From Methylococcales bacterium (lineage in GTDB: Bacteria; Pseudomonadota; Gammaproteobacteria; Methylococcales; Methylomonadaceae), in NCBI GenBank assembly GCA_003584865.1, contig QVQE01000153.1:1-42611 (forward strand): a DNA stretch of 42,611 nucleotides, read 5' to 3'. Position numbers and translations under genes: made by a program. The notes beneath the pieces were generated by a model. It made no database searches. It had not been told where the DNA came from and saw only the letters and a list, made by a program, of their open reading frames with translations. Positions 9,405-17,626 of the stretch are shown one piece after another. How positions within the stretch are numbered: position 1 is the first letter of the stretch; every line of letters starts with the position of its first letter.

Positions 9405-9956
9405 ATGATAGACTCTAAAGGATACCGACCTAATGTCGGGATCATCCTTTGCAATGATGAGGGTCGTGTGTTTTGGGCAAAACGAATGGGCGTAAACGCT
9501 TGGCAGTTTCCGCAAGGCGGAATCAATGACAACGAAGACCCTGAAACCGCGATGTACCGAGAATTGTGGGAAGAAACTGGATTACAGCAACAACATGTTG
9601 AATTGCTGGGGCGAACGCGCTATTGGTTGAGATATCAGTTGCCAGAGCGATATATTCGCAAGAGTTCTATGCCTTTGTGTATAGGACAAAAACAAATTTG
9701 GTATATGTTACGTTTGTTGACTCAAGATTCAAATGTGCGATTTGATCAATGTGCGAAACCCGAATTCGATAGTTGGCGGTGGGTGGATTATTGGGAGCCA
9801 CTGAATGATGTGGTGTACTTTAAGCGTAAGGTTTATCAAAAAGCGATGAGTGAATTAGGGACGATACTGGCGATTGATTCTGTGCCAGTTAATCCTGCCG
9901 GTTTTTTGGAGCAAGCGATTAAGTTTAAGCAGACTAAAAGATTAAAGTCTAAATAA
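9405..9956 (+). CDS. rppH: RNA pyrophosphohydrolase (Nudix)
   Basis: Removes pyrophosphate from the 5' end of mRNAs, which triggers RNase E decay. The Nudix box is complete at about residues 38-60 (GGINDNED...RELWEETGL), preceded by NAWQFPQGG and followed by [11 protein letters not shown], all typical of RppH. The length of 183 aa is slightly above the E. coli 176. It begins with [15 protein letters not shown], a canonical N-terminus. It is divergent from the HAD gene (157-nt gap, which must hold both promoters) and convergent with epmB. Confidence 0.95.
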   Translation: MIDSKGYRPNVGIILCNDEGRVFWAKRMGVNAWQFPQGGINDNEDPETAMYRELWEETGLQQQHVELLGRTRYWLRYQLPERYIRKSSMPLCIGQKQIWYMLRLLTQDSNVRFDQCAKPEFDSWRWVDYWEPLNDVVYFKRKVYQKAMSELGTILAIDSVPVNPAGFLEQAIKFKQTKRLKSK

Positions 9957-10025
9957 CATAGAGCAGCATTCGGGTGCTATCAATTATTCTGTTGATGATT
10001 TAATTGTAGATTATGATTTTTAACA

Positions 10026-11045
10026 TTACAAAATAGTTTGTTTGGACAAAGCGCCGGCTTGTTCTTTAACCAGTTTGGGCACCAGATAACCGGGTAGGGT
10101 TAGTTGTAGTTGTTTTATCAATTCGATAGCGATGGGTTCTGATACTTCAAAATGTCCAGTTCCTGTCGCTTTGTCCAATAGATGTAGGTAGTAAGGTGTT
10201 ACTCCTTGCGCAAAAAGTGTCTCACTTAAGTCACAAAGAGTGTTTAATTGATCATTGACACCTTTTAATAATACCGATTGATTAAATAAGCTAATGCCTC
10301 CGTTTCTTAATAAGGCTAAGGCATTTTTAACCCGGGCGTTTATTTCATTAGCATGGTTACAGTGAACCACAATTACTACTTGTTGAGTACTTCCGGTTAA
10401 GGTTGTAATAAGATTTTCTGTTATTCTTGCTGGCAACACAATGGGTAGACGAGTATGAATTCGGATGCGTTTTAAGTGCTTGATGGCGTTTAATTTTTGA
10501 ACAAGACTTTTCAAACGCTCATCATTTAATAATAAAGGGTCTCCACCACTTAAGATAACTTCAGAAATTTCGGTGTGTTCGTTAAGGTATTGAATGCCGG
10601 CATCTTCATATTGTTTACTGAGTTGGCTGTCTGAATAGGGAAAGTTTCGCCGGAAACAATAGCGACAGTTAATCGCACAGCTCCCCGTATTAATCAATAA
10701 AACCCTACCGTGATATTTATGTAACACGCCTACTTGAGCCGCAGAGGCTAAATCTCCCACCGGGTCGTCATTAAATCTGGGGTATATCGAAAGTTCATCT
10801 TTAACTGGCAAGACTTGCCGTAATAATGGGTCGTTAGGATTGCCTTTTTGAATACTGGCAGCAAAGCTGACAGGAACCTTTAGAGAGAAGTTTTTGGTTG
10901 CACTGATAGACGTCGGTAAATCCTCAAGAGGTAGTTGTAGATAATGGCATAAGTCTTCAATATTGTTAAACGCTTCGGCAAGTTGTTGTTGCCAATTTTT
11001 AGTAAAGTGAAGGGGTTCGTTAAGCGAATCAGGCATGAAAATCAT
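10026..11045 (-). CDS. epmB: EF-P beta-lysylation protein, lysine 2,3-aminomutase family
   Basis: A radical SAM/PLP enzyme that turns (S)-alpha-lysine into (R)-beta-lysine for EF-P modification. The cluster motif CAINCRYC (Cys123, Cys127, Cys130) is followed by FRRNFPY, as in EpmB, and SGGDPLLL is present. At 339 aa it is of EpmB size, not the longer clostridial KamA size. The ATG at 11045 lacks a clear Shine-Dalgarno; Met4 (ATG 11036) is an alternative. It is divergent from efp, its substrate-pathway partner, 75 nt away, and epmA lies just beyond, so all genes needed for beta-lysylation stand together. Confidence 0.95.
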   Translation of the reverse strand: MIFMPDSLNEPLHFTKNWQQQLAEAFNNIEDLCHYLQLPLEDLPTSISATKNFSLKVPVSFAASIQKGNPNDPLLRQVLPVKDELSIYPRFNDDPVGDLASAAQVGVLHKYHGRVLLINTGSCAINCRYCFRRNFPYSDSQLSKQYEDAGIQYLNEHTEISEVILSGGDPLLLNDERLKSLVQKLNAIKHLKRIRIHTRLPIVLPARITENLITTLTGSTQQVVIVVHCNHANEINARVKNALALLRNGGISLFNQSVLLKGVNDQLNTLCDLSETLFAQGVTPYYLHLLDKATGTGHFEVSEPIAIELIKQLQLTLPGYLVPKLVKEQAGALSKQTIL

Positions 11046-11077
11046 TATTTAAAGTTTCTATCAATTGTTACGTCCAT

Positions 11078-11083
11078 TATAAT
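11078..11083 (+). promoter_or_regulatory. Candidate -10 box for efp
   Basis: TATAAT at 11078-11083, 38 nt before the efp ATG. No good -35 lies 16-18 nt upstream, so this is tentative. Confidence 0.3.
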
Positions 11084-11120
11084 GTGTTAGTTTTATATTG
11101 TTTGTTATATTGAGGATAGA

Positions 11121-11690
11121 ATGGCCATTTACAGTACCAATGAGTTTAAAGCAGGGTTGAAAGTCATGTTAGATAATGATCCCTGCGCAATTATCGAAAA
11201 TGAGTTTGTAAAGCCAGGTAAGGGGCAAGCCTTTAATCGGGTAAAAATTAGAAACCTTAAAACGGGGCGCGTGATTGAAAGAACCTTTAAATCGGGCGAG
11301 TCTCTCGATGGCGCAGATGTTGTCGACGTTGGTATGCAATATTTATATAGCGATGGCGAGTTTAGACACTTTATGGTGCCTGATACGTTTGAGCAATATC
11401 AATGTGATGAGAAATTAGTCGGTGATGCCAGTAAATGGCTTAAAGACCAGGATAACTGCACAGTTACACTTTGGAATGATGCACCCTTATCGGTAACACC
11501 GATTAACTTTGTCGAATTAGCGATTGTTGAAACTGATCCAGGCGTTCGTGGTGATACTTCAGGTGGCGGTGGTAAACCCGCTAAATTAGAAACAGGGGCG
11601 GTGGTTAGGGTACCGTTATTTGTTCAGCAAGGTGAAGTGATTAAAGTCGATACCCGTACCGGTGAATATATTTCACGTGTAAAAGACTAG
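11121..11690 (+). CDS. efp: Elongation factor P
   Basis: Binds stalled ribosomes at polyproline stretches and promotes peptide-bond formation. All 189 residues align well by eye with E. coli EF-P. The KOW-like domain I contains the modified lysine in VKPGKGQAF (Lys34), the target of EpmA/EpmB. Domains II and III carry [30 protein letters not shown] and the C-terminal [29 protein letters not shown] ribosome site precedes the ATG. epmA starts on the last base of its stop codon. Confidence 0.97.
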   Translation: MAIYSTNEFKAGLKVMLDNDPCAIIENEFVKPGKGQAFNRVKIRNLKTGRVIERTFKSGESLDGADVVDVGMQYLYSDGEFRHFMVPDTFEQYQCDEKLVGDASKWLKDQDNCTVTLWNDAPLSVTPINFVELAIVETDPGVRGDTSGGGGKPAKLETGAVVRVPLFVQQGEVIKVDTRTGEYISRVKD

Positions 11691-12670
11691 TGATTGATGA
11701 TTGGCGGCCAACCTGTGCTATTGATATTTTGCGATTACGTGCGCAAGTATTTAATGGCATAAGGTGTTTTTTCTTAGCAAAAGACGTGCTTGAAGTTGAA
11801 ACGCCTTTGCTGGGACATGCGTGTGGAACCGATCCACAATTAGATTTTTTTACTACGGATTATATTGCTCATTCACAGCGTGATACTTTGTTTTTGCAAA
11901 CGTCACCTGAGTTTGCAATGAAAAGGTTGCTGGCTGCGGGTAGTGGATCTATTTACCAGATCTGTAAAGCTTTCCGAAATGGTGAGTCAGGGCGCTTTCA
12001 TAACCCTGAATTTACTATGCTAGAGTGGTATCGTGTCGGATTTACTTTAACTGAGTTAATGGATGAAATTTCAGAATTGATTGAAACGCTGAGTCTGGGA
12101 TATTTGTCTTTAAACGCAACTCAACGCTTTACTTATCAAGATGTATTTCAGCGCACTACGGGATTGAACTCTTTAACGTTTTCTTATGTCGATTATAGTG
12201 CTTTCGCGTTGGCTAATGGTCAGCCCGAAGCCTTGGCTATTTGTGGTTATGAGCACGCCTTGTGGCTGGATTTTATTTTTAGCCACTATATCCAGCCTCA
12301 TCTGGGAGAAAATGCTGTCTGTATGGTTTACGGTTATCCTGCCTGTCAATCTTCATTAGCGCGTATCAATCCACTTAATCCACTCATTACCGATCGTATT
12401 GAGGTGTTTATTAACGGTATTGAACTGGGTAATGGTTATTATGAATTGACGGACGCTCAAGAGCAGAATAAGCGGTTTGATGAGGAAATAGCTGTTAGAT
12501 TGCAAAATAACCGTCCAGTAACTGTTAAAGACAAACAGCTTATTGCTGCTATGGAACAGGGTTTACCAGAGTGTTCTGGTATGGCTATTGGTTTGGATCG
12601 TCTAATAATGGCATTAACAGGCAATTTAAGCATTAATGATGTACTTAGCTTTCCTGTTCATAGGGCTTAA
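11690..12670 (+). CDS. epmA: EF-P--(R)-beta-lysine ligase (LysRS-like)
   Basis: Attaches beta-lysine to Lys34 of EF-P. It is a class II aminoacyl-tRNA synthetase core without the anticodon domain: motif 1 around VLEVETPLLG, motif 2 FRNGESGRFHNPEFTMLEWYR, motif 3 GMAIGLDRLIMALTG. The 326-aa size matches EpmA (325 in E. coli) and excludes full LysRS. Translation starts at GTG 11690, sharing one base with the efp stop (TAGTG), which points to translational coupling and equal expression with its substrate. Confidence 0.95.
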   Translation: MIDDWRPTCAIDILRLRAQVFNGIRCFFLAKDVLEVETPLLGHACGTDPQLDFFTTDYIAHSQRDTLFLQTSPEFAMKRLLAAGSGSIYQICKAFRNGESGRFHNPEFTMLEWYRVGFTLTELMDEISELIETLSLGYLSLNATQRFTYQDVFQRTTGLNSLTFSYVDYSAFALANGQPEALAICGYEHALWLDFIFSHYIQPHLGENAVCMVYGYPACQSSLARINPLNPLITDRIEVFINGIELGNGYYELTDAQEQNKRFDEEIAVRLQNNRPVTVKDKQLIAAMEQGLPECSGMAIGLDRLIMALTGNLSINDVLSFPVHRA

Positions 12671-12692
12671 GATTATTTAATATTTATTGTGA

Positions 12693-12698
12693 TATAAT
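12693..12698 (+). promoter_or_regulatory. Candidate -10 box for bamA
   Basis: TATAAT at 12693-12698, just after epmA and 52 nt before the bamA ATG. The -35 is unclear, so this is a weak call. Confidence 0.3.
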
Positions 12699-12749
12699 TC
12701 AACCGTTTTTAATTGTTTGGACTTTGATCTTTTATTTTTAACCTCCCAC

Positions 12750-15086
12750 ATGAAATCAAATACTTTTTCTTGCTTATTATTGCTTGGTTTACTGGTCTCA
12801 TCTGTGGTTGAGGCAGGTAAAGAGTTTGTTGTTAGTGATATTCAAGTTAAAGGCTTGCAACGCATTGCGTTAGGAACTGTTTATAGCTATTTGCCAGTGA
12901 ATGTCGGAGAGAAATTCTCCTTAGACAATGTATCGCCCGCTATCAAAGCACTATTCAAAACTGGATTTTTCAAAGATGTTTCCCTGGAAAGACAGGGTTC
13001 AACATTAATTGTTAATGTCGTTGAGCGCCCATCTATCGCAAAGATTGTCTTTGAAGGTAACAAGGATCTGAGTAAAGATGATTTAACTAAAGCACTTGAT
13101 AAGATCGGTTTGGCTGAAGGTAAAATATTTGACCGGCAAATATTGGATAAAGTTGAGCAAGAGCTGACACGGCAGTACTTGAGTCATGGTAAGTATGGTT
13201 TAAAGATTAAAATTGACGTTGCCAATTTAACTCGGAACCGCGTCGGTATTAATATTAAAATTTCTGAAGGTCGAGTGACCAAAATTAAGCAGATCAATAT
13301 TGTTGGCAATACTGCCTTTGATAGAAAGACCTTGCTTAAAGCCTTTGAACTGAGTACGTCTAATATATTGTCTTTTTATACTAAAGATGATCAATATTCT
13401 AAACAAAAGTTAGCTGCAGATTTGGAAACATTGCGGTCTTATTATCTGGATCGCGGCTATATTAATTTTTCAGTCGAGTCTACTCAGGTCGCTATTACGC
13501 CGGATAAAAAGGATATTTATGTCACTATCAACATTAAAGAAGGTGACGTTTATAAGCTGAATAAAGTCAAGCTATCGGGTAATTTGGTGGTTGCCCCAAC
13601 TGAATTGATTAAGCTAATGACTGTTGGGCCGGGTGAGACGTTCTCTAGAAAAAATGCGACTGAAACCTCAAAAGCCATTCAAGACCGTTTGGGTGATGAA
13701 GGTTATGCGTTTGCAAACGTGAATATGGTACCTGAAATTAATGAGGGACAAAAAACCGTCGACATGGCTTTTTTTGTAGAACCCGGTAAGCGTGTTTATG
13801 TTCATCGTATCAATATGAGCGGTAACTCTAAAACACGAGATGAAGTCCTACGTCGTGAAATGCGTCAAATGGAAGCGAGCTGGGCATCCAGTGCTAAGAT
13901 TCAACGCTCAAAGACTCGCCTTGAACGGTTAGGTTATTTTGAAAGTGTTAATGTGGAAAATCCGCCCGTTGTTGGCACGACCGACCAGATTGATGTTAAT
14001 TACACCGTTGTCGAAAAATCTTCAGGTAATTTATCGGCAGGTATTGGTTTTTCTCAGGTTCAAGGGATTGTTTTGAACGCAAATATTGCCCAGAACAACG
14101 TATTTGGTTCAGGTAAGCAGGTTAATATTGCTTTTAATAACAGTAGTTATATTACTAGCTATCAATTCGGTTTTGCTAATCCCTATTTTACAACTGATGG
14201 GGTGAGTCAAGGATATAACCTGGGTTATACAAAGAGAAATGCGGGGGCGATTAATATAGCAAACTATAATACCAACATCATGAATGCGGGTATTAATTTT
14301 GGACTTCCTTTAAATGAATTTGATCAGGTCCGTTTTGATACGGATATAAAGCATACTTCATTAGGCACTACGGCTTATTCATCCAAACAAATTAATGACT
14401 TTATCGTTGGGCAAGGTAGTTCTTTTTTAACTTACAGTCAGGGCATTAGCTGGGTTCATGATACCTTTAATCGTGCCATGTTTCCTAACTCAGGTGCTCA
14501 ACAGCGTTTGTCTGGCGTAGCAACAATACCGGGTAGTAATTTGGAGTATTACAAGATTGGCTATAGGCAACAGCGTTATATTCCGTTAGCTAAAGACTTT
14601 ACTTTTAAGTTGAATGGTGAGATTGGTTATGCGGGTGGTTATGGCAATACGCATGCTTTGCCATTCTTTGAGAATTATTTTATGGGTGGGTCTGGCTCTG
14701 TTCGAGGTTATAGGAACAATACCATGGGTCCAAGAGATTCTAATGGATACCCTATAGGTGGTTCTGTTAAAATTATCGCTAATGCTGAGCTGTTTTTTCC
14801 TGTGCCCTTTATGTCGGATACGAAGTCGGTTCGTTTAGGTACTTTTTTTGATGCCGGATCGCTTAGTAATACATTTTCGGCGAGTAACATGAAGTTTTCA
14901 ACCGGTCTTTCAGGTGAATGGCTTTCGCCTTTTGGGGCGTTATCAGTGAGTGCTGCTTATCCTCTTAATAGAGGGAACTATACTTATAACACCTATAATC
15001 CAGCGAACGGTATTGATCCTGGCACTGTTGTAACCAGCAAAGACCAAACGCAGTTCTTCCAATTCAATTTTGGTCAAAATTTCTAA
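12750..15086 (+). CDS. bamA: Outer membrane protein assembly factor BamA
   Basis: The central barrel of the BAM complex that folds outer-membrane proteins. A signal peptide (MKSNTFSCLLLLGLLVSSVVEA, about 22 residues) leads into five POTRA domains (about residues 23-420; the second starts near IAKIVFEGNKDL). A 16-strand barrel follows, with the VRGYRN loop-6 motif and a C-terminal strand ending in Phe (FFQFNFGQNF), the usual beta-signal. I start it at ATG 12750, which gives a clean signal peptide; an upstream in-frame TTG (12717) would add 11 residues before it. No clear ribosome site is visible. It follows epmA, not rseP as in E. coli. Confidence 0.95.
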   Translation: MKSNTFSCLLLLGLLVSSVVEAGKEFVVSDIQVKGLQRIALGTVYSYLPVNVGEKFSLDNVSPAIKALFKTGFFKDVSLERQGSTLIVNVVERPSIAKIVFEGNKDLSKDDLTKALDKIGLAEGKIFDRQILDKVEQELTRQYLSHGKYGLKIKIDVANLTRNRVGINIKISEGRVTKIKQINIVGNTAFDRKTLLKAFELSTSNILSFYTKDDQYSKQKLAADLETLRSYYLDRGYINFSVESTQVAITPDKKDIYVTINIKEGDVYKLNKVKLSGNLVVAPTELIKLMTVGPGETFSRKNATETSKAIQDRLGDEGYAFANVNMVPEINEGQKTVDMAFFVEPGKRVYVHRINMSGNSKTRDEVLRREMRQMEASWASSAKIQRSKTRLERLGYFESVNVENPPVVGTTDQIDVNYTVVEKSSGNLSAGIGFSQVQGIVLNANIAQNNVFGSGKQVNIAFNNSSYITSYQFGFANPYFTTDGVSQGYNLGYTKRNAGAINIANYNTNIMNAGINFGLPLNEFDQVRFDTDIKHTSLGTTAYSSKQINDFIVGQGSSFLTYSQGISWVHDTFNRAMFPNSGAQQRLSGVATIPGSNLEYYKIGYRQQRYIPLAKDFTFKLNGEIGYAGGYGNTHALPFFENYFMGGSGSVRGYRNNTMGPRDSNGYPIGGSVKIIANAELFFPVPFMSDTKSVRLGTFFDAGSLSNTFSASNMKFSTGLSGEWLSPFGALSVSAAYPLNRGNYTYNTYNPANGIDPGTVVTSKDQTQFFQFNFGQNF

Positions 15087-15118
15087 CAGAAGTTGTTTAG
15101 ATTCTAGGGCTTATCCCC

Positions 15119-15124
15119 TATAAT
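15119..15124 (+). promoter_or_regulatory. Candidate -10 box upstream of skp
   Basis: TATAAT at 15119-15124 in the 99-nt gap between bamA and skp. A TTTAGA 17 nt upstream is a poor -35. It may allow separate transcription of skp. Confidence 0.3.
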
Positions 15125-15185
15125 TTAACAGATATTATTCCTTTTACCTATTTTAACTTAACTATAACCAGAGATCGATTTAACA

Positions 15186-15689
15186 ATGAAAAAGAAAATT
15201 GCTTTATTTTTAGGACTCATGTTTGTTGGAAACGTCAGTTATGCGGATTTAAAGATTGGCGTTATTAATATGAATGCGGTTCTTGAAAAAACACCCCAAA
15301 TGGAGAAAGTGAAAAAACGCTTTGATCTCAAGTTTGGTGCACGTGGTAAGCAGTTAGAAAGCCAAGGTAAAGAAATTCAAGCGTTAGAAGACAAGGTAAA
15401 CAAGGACGGGGCTATTATGAGTGATGATGAGAAGCGTAACATTTCAAAGGATTTTCAAGCCAAGTTAAGGGATTTCAAAAAAGCACAGCAAGAATTTAAT
15501 GAGGACATTAACGCTAACCGTAACGAAGAGCTAGGCAAGTTACAGCGTGGTATTGTCGAAGTCGCCAGTAAAATTGCTAAAGATGAAGACTTTGATTTAT
15601 TACTTCTTTCCGATGTTGTTGTTTATAAAAAAGAACAATTTGATATTACAGAACAAGTGGTAAAGAAATTGTCTACAATGCCAGAGTAA
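15186..15689 (+). CDS. skp: Periplasmic chaperone Skp/OmpH
   Basis: A trimeric periplasmic chaperone that carries unfolded outer-membrane proteins to BAM. It has a 20-residue signal peptide ending NVSYA before DLKIGVINMNAVLEKTP, the conserved OmpH N-terminus. A long charged coiled coil follows (about residues 40-125, many K/E/Q). At 167 aa it matches the family. Position directly after bamA is the standard arrangement. In most gammaproteobacteria lpxD follows, but here a 113-nt gap leads straight to fabZ. Confidence 0.92.
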   Translation: MKKKIALFLGLMFVGNVSYADLKIGVINMNAVLEKTPQMEKVKKRFDLKFGARGKQLESQGKEIQALEDKVNKDGAIMSDDEKRNISKDFQAKLRDFKKAQQEFNEDINANRNEELGKLQRGIVEVASKIAKDEDFDLLLLSDVVVYKKEQFDITEQVVKKLSTMPE

Positions 15690-15802
15690 TTCAGTTTTAG
15701 ATAATAGTGAAAGGTTGTTCTAAGTTGTGGGCTGATATCTTCTTAAGGTAACTTAACGTTATGAGCCTAAAAACTTCTTTTTTAATTAAAGTAATCTAAA
15801 TT

Positions 15803-16246
15803 ATGTCTATCACGTTAGATATTTTACAAATTCAAGCCTTTTTGCCTCATCGATACCCGTTCTTATTGGTTGACAAAGTGATTGAATGTGAGCCAGGGAT
15901 TCGGTTGTTAGGTGTGAAAAATGTCACTTATAACGAACCCTTTTTTCAAGGCCATTTTCCGCAAAAGCCTATTATGCCGGGCGTGCTCATTTTGGAGGCC
16001 TTGGCACAAACAACCGGATTGTTGGCTTCGGAAACTGCGGGAGACGAATTGGCAGGCATGATCTATTATTTAGTCGGTATCGATAAGGCTAAATTTAAAA
16101 GGCCTGTGGTTCCGGGTGACCAATTGATGTTAGAGTCGATATTCGTTAAAAGTAAACGGAATATATGGGCTTTTGAATGTCGAGCTGAAGTTGATGGCGA
16201 GTTTGTAGCCAGTGCAGAAATTAGATGTGCAGCGGTGGTAGATTGA
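15803..16246 (+). CDS. fabZ: 3-hydroxyacyl-[ACP] dehydratase FabZ
   Basis: Dehydrates beta-hydroxyacyl-ACP in type II fatty acid synthesis. The hot-dog fold signature [23 protein letters not shown] region is intact, with the catalytic His51 and Glu65. The N-terminus ([18 protein letters not shown]) and the 147-aa length are typical. Its stop overlaps the lpxA start, so fatty acid and lipid A synthesis, which compete for the same 3-hydroxymyristoyl-ACP, are translationally linked here. Confidence 0.96.
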   Translation: MSITLDILQIQAFLPHRYPFLLVDKVIECEPGIRLLGVKNVTYNEPFFQGHFPQKPIMPGVLILEALAQTTGLLASETAGDELAGMIYYLVGIDKAKFKRPVVPGDQLMLESIFVKSKRNIWAFECRAEVDGEFVASAEIRCAAVVD

Positions 16247-17019
16247 GCTTGATTCATCCAACCGCTATTATCGATAGTCATGCTGAACTAGCGGACAATG
16301 TCTCCATTGGCCCTTTTTCTGTCATCGGTGCGGATGTAAAAATTGATTCGGGTACTGTGATAGGGCCGCATATAGTCATTAAAGGGCCAACCTCTATCGG
16401 TAAAGATAATCGTATTTATCAGTTCGCTTCTATTGGTGATGATCCTCAGGACAAAAAATATGCGGCTGAAGTAACGCGACTTGAAATTGGCGATAGAAAT
16501 ACCATTAGAGAATTTACCTCTATGCATAGAGGTACACAGCAAGATAACTGTGTTACCAAAATAGGTAGTGATAATCTATTTATGGCTTACACCCATATTG
16601 CTCATGATTGTATTATTGGTGATCACGTCATTATGGCCAATGGGGCATCTTTAGCGGGACATGTACATCTTAATAGCCATGCCATTTTGGGTGGCTTTAC
16701 TTTAGTTCATCAATTCACCCAGGTTGGTCAACATAGCTTTGCAGCGATGGGTAGCGCAATAACACAAGATATTCCACCCTTCATTATGGTGGGGGGTAAG
16801 CCAACCCGTCCTCATGGTATTAATTCAGTGGGTATGGAGCGTAATGGAATTTCTCCTGAAGATATCCGTTTAATCAGGAATGCCTACAAGCTTATTTATA
16901 AAATGAATTTGCGCTTGGAAGATGCCATAGAGAAAATTGAAGAAATGGCGGGAGACAGTGAGCAGGTAGCCGGGATGATTAGCTTTTTAAGAAATGTGAA
17001 TAGAGGGATATTGAGATAA
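16243..17019 (+). CDS. lpxA: UDP-N-acetylglucosamine O-acyltransferase LpxA
   Basis: First step of lipid A synthesis: transfers a 3-hydroxyacyl chain from ACP to UDP-GlcNAc. It is a left-handed beta-helix of hexapeptide repeats, with the catalytic histidine in [12 protein letters not shown] (His121) and the C-terminal helical part from about residue 190. I place the start at TTG 16243, overlapping the fabZ stop as TTGA, giving [11 protein letters not shown] and 258 aa, close to E. coli's 262. An upstream ATG (16225) would add six unlikely residues. GGTGG at 16234-16238 may serve as ribosome site. lpxB, its usual downstream neighbour, is missing. Confidence 0.94.
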   Translation: MSLIHPTAIIDSHAELADNVSIGPFSVIGADVKIDSGTVIGPHIVIKGPTSIGKDNRIYQFASIGDDPQDKKYAAEVTRLEIGDRNTIREFTSMHRGTQQDNCVTKIGSDNLFMAYTHIAHDCIIGDHVIMANGASLAGHVHLNSHAILGGFTLVHQFTQVGQHSFAAMGSAITQDIPPFIMVGGKPTRPHGINSVGMERNGISPEDIRLIRNAYKLIYKMNLRLEDAIEKIEEMAGDSEQVAGMISFLRNVNRGILR

Positions 17020-17621
17020 GCTCAGCAGCTGGTTTTAAGGATTTATCCTATAGTTCCTTAATTGCGGGGGTTGATGAAGCAGGTAGAGGTCCGCTTGCTG
17101 GTTCTGTTGTTGCCGCTGCGGTTATTCTTGATCCCTCCAGACCCATTGGTGGTTTAGCCGATTCCAAAGTGATGAGCGAGCGTAAACGGGATATCCTTTT
17201 TCAAGAGATAAAGAAAAATGCCCTAAGCTGGTGCATTGCGTTTGCAACGGTTGAAGAGATTGATGAGCTTAATATCCTGCAAGCGACCTTATTAGCTATG
17301 CAACGAGCCGTGAATGAATTAGCCATTCAGCCCGATCACGTTTTAGTTGATGGAAATCAACTCCCTAAATTACTTATACCTGCTCAGGCGATTATTAAAG
17401 GTGATAGTAAAGTTCAAGCTATAAGCGCCGCCTCGATATTGGCAAAGGTTGAGCGCGATAGATTGATGGTCAATCTTGATAAAGAATACCCTCATTTTAC
17501 TTTTGGTCAGCATAAAGGCTATGGCACAAAGCAGCACTTATATGAGATTGAAAAATTTGGTATTTTGCCTATCCACAGAAAGTCGTTTAAGCCAATTAAA
17601 ACCATGCTAGCTAATCTTTGA
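17016..17621 (+). CDS. rnhB: Ribonuclease HII, start codon non-canonical
   Basis: Cuts RNA in RNA-DNA hybrids and misincorporated ribonucleotides. The catalytic motif [15 protein letters not shown] lies at about residues 16-30, then [36 protein letters not shown] and the SAASILAKV active-site stretch, so the protein is complete at about 201 aa (E. coli 198). The frame opens after TAG 17001, yet no ATG, GTG or TTG occurs until GTG 17169, which would remove the active site. The best start is ATA 17016, with AGAGGG at 17002-17007 8 nt upstream and overlapping the lpxA stop (ATAA). ATT at 17010 is another candidate. One G-to-A change from ATGA would explain it. Confidence 0.85.
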   Translation: MSSAAGFKDLSYSSLIAGVDEAGRGPLAGSVVAAAVILDPSRPIGGLADSKVMSERKRDILFQEIKKNALSWCIAFATVEEIDELNILQATLLAMQRAVNELAIQPDHVLVDGNQLPKLLIPAQAIIKGDSKVQAISAASILAKVERDRLMVNLDKEYPHFTFGQHKGYGTKQHLYEIEKFGILPIHRKSFKPIKTMLANL

Positions 17622-17626
17622 TTGAC

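Noticed and set aside
9957-10025. Bidirectional terminator between rppH and epmB
   Set aside because: The possible stem around GCATTCGGGTGC is short and interrupted, with no T-run on either side.
16288-16542. Minus-strand ORF inside lpxA
   Set aside because: It is entirely covered by the conserved LpxA frame and has no recognisable domain.
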